This document shows positions 56,127 to 64,000 of a stretch of DNA of 64,000 bases, piece after piece. The translations under genes were made by a program, and so were the position numbers. Positions within the stretch are counted from its first letter, which is position 1. Each line of letters begins with the position of its first letter. Under the pieces are notes generated by a model. It searched no databases, was not told the DNA's origin, and saw only the letters and a list, made by a program, of their open reading frames with translations. This DNA comes from Liolophura sinensis (taxonomy: Eukaryota; Mollusca; Polyplacophora; Chitonida; Chitonidae): the NCBI RefSeq assembly GCF_032854445.1, contig NC_088307.1, forward strand, positions 1,366,001 to 1,430,000, read 5' to 3'.

Positions 56127-56339
56127 CTGGAAAAACAATGCAGAATTATATTTGCGTTCAAACTGTGGACATAATTCAGCCAGTTTCAAGGTTTATCCAA
56201 GTTCAAAACTCACATTATCCAGGCTACCTGGAAAAAAATGTGGTAGACTTATACAAGCTGATCTTTCAGTCTTTAGTGCACATGGTATATACAGCAATAC
56301 GTTAGACAGAGATGCTGAAAAAAACTTCCCTAAATGAAT
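56127..56339. other. short flank before the 38-bp array
   Basis: Nothing recognised beyond the open frame noted above. Confidence 0.3.
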
Positions 56340-59300
56340 ATCAGCACATGTACACCCAGTATGTCGGGTTTGTCGGGTAGTCTCAATGTACATCCAGTAG
56401 GTCAGGTTGGTGTGGTGATCTCAATGTACATCCAGTAGGTCAGGTTTGTGTGGTGATCTCAATGTACACCCAGTAGGTCAGGTTCGTCTGGTAGTCTCAA
56501 TGTACACCCAGTAGGTCAGGTTTGTCTGGCAGTCTCAACGTACACCCAGTAGGTCAGGTTTGTGTGGTATTCTAAATGTACACCCAGTAGGTCAGGTTTG
56601 TCTAGCACTCTCAATGTACACCTAGTAGGTCAGGTTTGTCTGGTAGTCTCAATGTACACCCAGTAGGTCAGGTTTGTCTGGTAGTCTCAATTTACACCCA
56701 GTAGGTCAGGTTTGTCTGGTAGTCTCAATGTACACCCAGTAGGTCAGGTTTGTCTGCTTGTCTTAATGTACACCCAGTAGGTCAGGTTTATCTCCTAGTC
56801 TCAACGAACACTCAGTATATTAGGTTTCTCTAGTAGTTTTAATGTACACTCAGTAGGTCAGGTTTACCTGGTAGTTTCGATGTACACCCAGTAGGTTAGG
56901 TTTGTCTGGTAGTCTCAATGTACAAATAGTAGGTCAGGATTGTCTGCTAATCTCAATTTACAACCAGTAAGTCAAGTTTAACTGGAAGTCTCAATGTACA
57001 CCCAGTTGAACAGGTTTGTGTGCTACTCTCAATGTACATCAAGTACGTCAGGTTTGTTTGGTAGCCTCAATGTACACCCAGCAGGTCAGGTTGACCTGGT
57101 AGTCTCAATGTACACCTAGTAGGTCAGGTTTGTCTGGTAGTCTCAATGTACACCCAGTAGGTCAGGTTTGTCTCTTAGTCTCAATGTACACCCATTTGGT
57201 CAGGTTTACCTGCTACTCTCAATGTACACACAGTAGGTTTGCTACTCTCAATGTACACCCAGTAGGTCAGGTTTGTCTAGTAGTCTCAATGTACACCTAG
57301 TAGGTCAGGTTTGTCAGCTACTCTCAATGTACACCAAGTAGGTCAGGTTTGTCTGGTAAAATCAATGCACACCCAGTAGGTCAGGTTTGTCTCCTAGTCT
57401 CAATGTACACCCAGCAGGTCAGGTTTACCTGGTAGTCTCAATGTACACCCAGTAGGTCAGAATTGTCTCCTAGTCTCAATGTACACCCAGTAGGTCAGGT
57501 TTCTCTCCTAGTCTCAATGTACACCCAGTAGGTCAGATTTGTCTGGTAGTATCAATGAACATCCAGTAGGTCATGTTTGTTTGCTACTCTCAATGTACAC
57601 CCAGTAGATCAGGTTTGTCTGGTAGTCTCAATGTACACCTAGTAGGTCAGGTTTGTCTGGTAGTATCAATGTACACCTAGTGGGTCAGGTTTGTCTCCTA
57701 GTCTCAATGTACACCGAGAAAGTCAGGTTTACCTGGTAGTCTCAATTTACATCCAGTAGGTCAGGTTTGTCTGCTTGTCTTAATGTACACCCAGTAGGTC
57801 AGGTTTGTCCTATTCTCCTATTCTCAATGAACACTCAGTATATTACATTTGTCTGGTAGTTTTAATGTACATCCAGTAGGTCAGGTTTAACTGGTAGTTT
57901 CAATGTACACCCAGTAAGTCAGGTTTACCAGGTAGTCTCAATGTACACTTAGCAGGTCAGGTTTGTCTGGTATTATCAATGTACAACCCAGCAGGTCAGG
58001 TTTGTCTAGCACTCTCAATGTACACCTAGTAGGTCAGGTTTGTCTGGTAGTCTCAATGTACACCCAGCAGGTCAGGTTTGTCTGCTACTCTCAATGTACA
58101 CCCAGTAGGTCAGGCTTGTCTCTTAGTCTCAATGTACACCCAGCAGGTCAGGTTTACCAGGTAGTCTCAATGTACACCCAGTAGGTCAGATTTGTCTGGT
58201 AGTATCAATGAACACCCAGTAGGTCAGGTTTGTTTGGTAGTCTCAATGTACACCCAGTTGGTCAGGTTTACCTGCTACTCTCAATGTACACCCAGTAGGT
58301 CATGTTTGTCTGCTACTCTCAATGTACACCCAGTAGGTCAGGTTTGTCTAGTAGTCTCAATGTACACCTAGTAGGTCAGGTTTGTTTGGTAGTCTCTATG
58401 TACAACTAGTAGGTCAGGTTTGTCTCCTAATCTCAATGTACACCGAGTAGGTCAGGTTTACCTGGTAGTCTTAATGTACATCCAGTAGGTCAGAATTGTC
58501 TCCTTGTCTTAATGTACACCCAGTAGGTCAGATTTGTCTCCTATTCTCAATGAACACTCAGTATATTAGATTTGTCTGGTAGTTTTAATGTACACCCAGT
58601 AGGTTAGGTTTGTCTGGTAGTATCAATGTACACCCAGTAGGTCAGGTCAGTCTGCTACTCTCAATGTACACCCAGCAGGTCAGGTCTGTCTGCTACTTTC
58701 AATGTACACCCAGTAGGTCAGGTTTGTGTGGTAGTCTCGATGTACACTCAGTAGGTCAGGTTTGTGTGGTAGTCTCAATGTACACCTAGTAGGTCAGGTC
58801 TGTCTCCTAGTCTCAATGTACACCCAGTAGGTCAGGTCTCTCTGCTACTCTCAATGAAAACCCAGCAGGTCAGGTTTGTCTCTTAGTCTCAATGTACACC
58901 CAGCAGGTCAGGTTTACCACGTAGTCTGGTTTTGTCTGGTAGTATCAATGAACACCCAGTAAGTCAGGTTTGTCTGGTAGTCTCAATGTACATCCATTTG
59001 GTCAGGTTTACCTGCTACTCTCAATGTACACACAGTAGGTTATGTTTGTCTGCTACTCTCAATGTACACCCAGTAGGTCAGGTTTGTCTAGTAGTCTCAA
59101 TGTACACCTAGTAGGTCAGGATTGTCTGCTTGTCTTAATGTACACCCAGTAGGTCAGGTTTGTCTCCTAGTCTCAATGTACACCCAGTAGGTCAGGTTTG
59201 TCTCCAAGTCTCAATGAACACTCAGTATATTAGATTTGTCTGGTAGTGTTAATGTACACCCAGTAGGTCAGGTTTGTCTGGTACTTTCAATGTACATCCA

Positions 59301-61715
59301 GTAGGTTAGGTTTGTTTGGTAGTTTCAATGTACAACTAGTAGGTCACGTTTGTCTGCTACTCTCAATGTACACCCAGTAAGTCAAGTTTACCTGGTAGTC
59401 TCAATGTACACCCAGCAGTTCAGGTTTACCTGGTAGTTTTAATGTACACCCAGTAGGTCAGATTTGTCTGGTAGTCTCAATGTACACCCAGTAGGTCAGG
59501 TTTGTCTGCTAGTATCAATGTACACCCAGTAGGTCAGGTTTGCCTGCTACTCTCAATGTACACCCAGTTGGTCAGGTTCGTCTGGTAGTCTCAATGTACA
59601 ACTAGTAGGTCAGGTTTGTCTCCTAGTCTCAATGTCTCAATGTACACCCAGTAAGTCAGGCTTACCAGGTAGTCTCAATGTACACCCAGTAGGTCAGGTT
59701 TGTCTACTTGTCTTAATGTACACCCAGTAGGTCAGATTTGTCTCCTAGTCTTAATGAACAACCAGTATATTAGGTTTGTCTGGTAGTTTTAATGTACACC
59801 CAGTAGGTCAGGTTTACCTGGTAGTTTTAATGTACACCCAGTAGGTCAGTTTTGTCTTCTAGTCTCAATGTACACCCAGCAGTTCAGGTTTACCTGGTAG
59901 TTTTAATATACACCCAGTAGGTCAGATTTGTCTGGTAGTCTCAATGTACACCCAGTAGGTCAGGTTTGTCTGCTAGTATCAATGTACATCCAGTAGGTCA
60001 GGTTTGTCAGATAGTCTCAATGTACACCCAGTAGGTCAGGTTTGTCTGCTGGTCTCAATGTATACCCAGTACGTCAGGTTTGTCTGTTATTCTCAATGTA
60101 CACCTAGTTGGTAAGGTTTCTCTCCTAGTCTCAATGTACACCCAGTAGGTCAGATTTGTCTGGTAGTCTCAATGTACACGCAGTTGGTCAGATTTGTCTG
60201 GTAGTATCAATGTACACCCAGTAGGTCAGATTTTTCTGCTAATCTTAATGGACACACAGTTTGTCAGATTTGTCTGGTAGTCTGGATGTACACTCAGAAG
60301 GTCAGGTTTGTCTGGTAGTCTCAATGTACACCTAGTAGGTCAGGATTGTCTGCTTGTCTTAATGTACACCCAGTAGGTCAGGTTTGTCTCCTATTCTCAA
60401 TGAACACTCAGTATATTACATTTGTCTGGTAGTTTTAATGTACATCCAGTAGGTCAGGTTTAACTGGTAGTTTCAATGTACACCCAGCAGGTCAGGTTTA
60501 CCACGTAGTCTCAATGTACACGCAGTTGGTCAGATTTGTCTGGTAGTATCAATGTACACCCTGTAGGTCAGATTTTTCTGCTAATCTTAATGGACACACA
60601 GTTTGTCAGATTTGTCTGGTAGTCTTGATGTACACTCAGAAGGTCAGGTTTGTCTGGTAGTCTCGATGTACACCCAGTAGGTCAGGTTTGTCTGGTAGTC
60701 TGAATGTACACCCAGTAGGTCAGGTTTGTCTGGTAGTCTGAATGTACACCCAGTAGGTCAGGTTTGTCTGGTAGTCTCAATGTACACCCAGTAGGTCAGG
60801 TTTGTCTGCTAATCTTAATGGACACACAGTTTGTCAGATTTGTCTGGTAGTCTGAATGTACACCCAGTAGGTCAGGTTTGTCTGGTAGTCTGAATGTACA
60901 CCCAGTAGGTCAGGTTTATCTGGTAGTCTGAATGTACACCCAGTAGGTCAGGTTTGTCTGCTAGTATCAATGTACATCCAGTTGGTCAGGTTTCTCTCCT
61001 AGTCTCAATGTACACCCAGTAGGTCAGGTTTGTCTGGTAGTCTGAATGTACACCCAGTAGGTCAGGTTTGTCTGGTAGTCTCAATGTACACCCAGTAGGT
61101 CAGGTTTGTCTGGTAGTCTGAATGTACACCCAGGGGGTCAGGTTTGTCTGGTAGTCTGAATGTACACCCAGTACGTCAGGTTTGTCTGGTAGTCTGAATG
61201 TACACCCAGTACATCAGGTTTGTCTGGTAGTCTGAATGTACACCCAGTAGGTCAGGTTTGTCTCGTAGTCTGAATGTACACCCAGTAGGTCAGGTTTGTC
61301 TGCTAGTCTTGATGTACACTCAGAAGGTCAGGTTTGTCTGGTAGTCTGAATGTACACCCAGTAGGTCAGGTTTGTCTGGTAGTCTGAATGTACACCCAGT
61401 AGGTCAGGTTTGTCTGGTAGTTTGAATGTACACCCAGTAGGTCAGGTTTGTCTGGTAGTCTGAATGTACACCCAGTAGGTCAGGTTTGTCTGGTAGTCTC
61501 AATGTACACCCAGTAGGTCAGGTTTGTCTGGTAGTCTCAATGTACACCCAGTAGGTCAGGTTTGTCTGGTAGTCTGAATGTACACCCAGTAGGTCAGGTT
61601 TGTCTGGTAGTCTGAATGTACACCCAGTACATCAGGTTTGTCTGGTAGTCTGAATGTACACCCAGTAGGTCAGGTTTGTCTGGTAGTCTGAATGTACACC
61701 CAGTACGTCAGGTTG
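56340..61715 (+). repeat. 38-bp satellite array, about 140 copies
   Basis: Monomer caatgtacacccagtaggtc, then aggtttgtctggtagtct, over 5.4 kb. A distinctive multi-monomer block containing gaacactcagtatatta recurs near 56806, 57829, 58552, 59216, 59756 and 60402. The last ~1 kb is more uniform and uses the tctgaatg variant. No gene inside; the short frames are by-products. Confidence 0.97.
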
Positions 61716-64000
61716 CCAGAATCGGATACTATATCTTGTTTTGGTTTCTGCCCTCCTCACAGTTCACACAGCCCAGTTCCAGTAACATATATCTCGATTT
61801 GTTTTCTTTTCTGCTAACAGTTGACACTACACTGCTCGAGCAACACGTGTCTCCTTTCGGTTTCTACTCCCCTAACAGTTCACACAGCTCAATTCCAGCA
61901 ACACATATTTCGTTATGGTTTCTACTCTGCTAACAGTTCACACTACACTGTTTCAGCAACATATATCTCACCTTGGTTTCTACTCCCCTAACAGTTCACA
62001 TGACTGTTCCAGCAACGCATATCTCGTTTTGGTGTCTACTCCGCTAACAGTTCATACTACATTGCTCCAGAAACATGTATCTCATTTTGGTGTCTACTCT
62101 GCTAACAGTTAACACTACACTGCTTCAGCAACATATATCTCATCTTGGTTTCTACTCCCCTAACAGTTCACATGACTGTTCCAGCAACGCATATCTCGTT
62201 TTGGTGTCTACTCTGCTAACAGTTCATACTACATTGCTCCAGCAACATGTATCTCGTTTTGGTGTCTACTCTGCTAACAGTTAACATTACACTGCTTCAG
62301 CAACATGTATCTCACCTTGGTTTCTACTCCCCTAGCAGTTCACATGACTGTTCCAGCAATGCATATCTCATTTTGGTGTCTACTCTGCTAACACTTCATA
62401 CTACATTGCTCCAGCAACATGTATCTTGTTTTGGTGTCTACTCTGCTAACAGTTAACACTACACTGCTTCAGCAACATATATCTCATCTTGGTTTCTACT
62501 CCCCTAACAGTTAACATGACTTTGTTCCAGCAACACATATCTCGTTTTCATTTCTACTCTGCTAACAGTTCACACTTCATTACTGCCACAACATATATCT
62601 CATTTTGGTTTCTACTCCCCTAACAGTTCACATGACTGTTCCAGCAATGCATATCTCGTTTTGGTGTCTACTCTGCTAACAGTTCATACTACATTGCTCC
62701 AGAAACATGTATCTCATTTTGGTGTCTACTCTGCTAACAGTTAACACTACACTGCTTCAGCAACATATATCTCATCTTGGTTTCTACTCCCCTAACAGTT
62801 CACATGACTGTTCCAGCAACGCATATCTCATTTTGGTGTCTACTCTGCTAACAGTTCATACTACATTGCTCCAGCAACATGTATCTCGTTTTGGTGTCTA
62901 CTCTGTTATCAGTTAACACTACACTGCTTCAGCAACATGTATCTCACCTTGGTTTCTACTCCCCTAGCAGTTCACATGACTGTTCCAGCAATGCATATCT
63001 CGTTTTGGTGTCTACTCTGCTAACACTTCATACTACATTGCTCCAGCAACATGTATCTCGTTTTGGTGTCTACTCTGCTAACAGTTAACACTACACTGCT
63101 TCAGCAACATATATCTCATCTTGGTTTCTACTCCCCTAACAGTTAACATGACTTTGTTCCAGCAACACATCTCGTTTTCATTTCTACTCTGCTAACAGTT
63201 CACACTTCATTACTGCCACAACATATATCTCATTTTGGTTTCTACTCCCCTAACAGTTCACATGACTTTGTTCCAGCAACACATATCTCGTTTTCATTTC
63301 TACTCTGCTAACAGTTCACACTTCATTATTGCCACAACATATATCTCATTTTGGTTTCTACTCCCCTAACAGTTAACACATCTCTGGCTTAGCAACATGT
63401 ATCTCATTTTGGTTTCTACTCCCCTAACAGTTACCATGACTGTTCCAGCAACGCATATCTCGTTTTGGTGTCTACTCCCCTAACAGTTAACACATCTCTG
63501 GCTCAGCAATATATATCTCATTTTGGTTTCTACTCCCCTAACAGTTAACACATCTCTGGCTCAGCAACATGTATCTCATTTTGGTTTCTACTCCCCTAAC
63601 AGTTAACACATCTCTGGCTCAGCAACATATATCTCATTTTGGTTTCTACTCCCCTAACAGTTCACACATCTCTGGCTCAGCAACATATATCTCATTTTGG
63701 TTTCTACTCCCCTAACAGTTAACACATCTCTGGCTCAGCAACATATATCTCATTTGGGTTTCTACTCCCCTAACAGTTAACACATCTCTGGCTCAGCAAC
63801 ATATATCTCATTTGGGTTTCTACTCCCCTAACAGTTAACACATCTCTGGCTCAGCAACATATATCTCATTTTGGTTTCTACTCCCCTAACAGTTCACACA
63901 TCTCTGGCTCAGCAACATATATCTCATTTTGGTTTCTACTCCCCTAACAGTTAACACATCTCTGGCTCAGCAACATATATCTCATTTTGGTTTCTACTCC
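61716..64000 (+). repeat. 58-bp satellite array, about 39 copies, continues past the window
   Basis: Monomer acatatatctcattttggtt, then tctactcccctaacagttaa, cacatctctggctcagca. Between about 62000 and 63100 three monomer types form a ~172-bp higher-order unit (offsets 62075/62247 and 62707/62879). From about 63350 the array becomes uniform and single-monomer. Starts within about 15 bp of the last 38-bp monomer. Several 65-69-codon frames are artefacts of the higher-order period. Confidence 0.96.

Noticed and set aside
61676-63088. Series of 65-85-codon frames
   Set aside because: By-products of the 58-bp array and its 172-bp period.

Overview
The window looks like animal nuclear DNA, most likely from a lophotrochozoan and probably a mollusc (perhaps a bivalve). 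This is inferred from two Toll-like receptor genes with uninterrupted coding exons, canonical GT-AG introns in a third gene, many tRNA-derived SINEs of three sequence types (called V, B and C here), relics of a LINE and a MULE DNA transposon, several inverted-repeat elements and an unusually rich set of minisatellites. The species cannot be fixed from sequence alone. There is no sign of bacterial operons, CRISPR, rRNA or free-standing tRNA genes.

Layout. 1-18 kb holds a tandem pair of TLR genes on the + strand (TLR-A 2061-4772, TLR-B 14921-17644). Each is one large coding exon preceded by a probable splice acceptor, and each is followed by the same ~50-bp tandem-repeat family. Between them lie a 47-bp minisatellite, a decayed LINE and a polypyrimidine array. 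18-36.6 kb is mostly gene-poor, with SINEs, a (TA)76 tract inside a SINE, and arrays of 49, 63 and 64 bp monomers. 36.7-37.9 kb carries one convincing intronless ORF of 403 aa with no recognised function. 38-52 kb is again repeats, with an eroded MULE transposase on the - strand, a 536-bp foldback element and smaller inverted-repeat elements. 52.0-53.9 kb holds the last three exons of a - strand gene ending in a U2AF homology motif (UHM), most like the C-terminus of U2AF2. 56.3-64 kb is two abutting satellite arrays (38-bp, then 58-bp monomers), the second running off the window.

How the parts relate. The TLRs are membrane innate-immune receptors with signal peptide, LRR ectodomain, one transmembrane helix and cytoplasmic TIR domain. 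They arose by duplication, and part of their sequence appears to have been homogenised since. TLR-A carries alanine where the TIR box-2 proline normally sits, while TLR-B keeps the proline, so the two may signal differently. No pathway links the TLRs to the 403-aa ORF or the UHM gene. Roughly a quarter of the window is tandem repeat, and about half of the arrays lie inside or within about 100 bp of a SINE.
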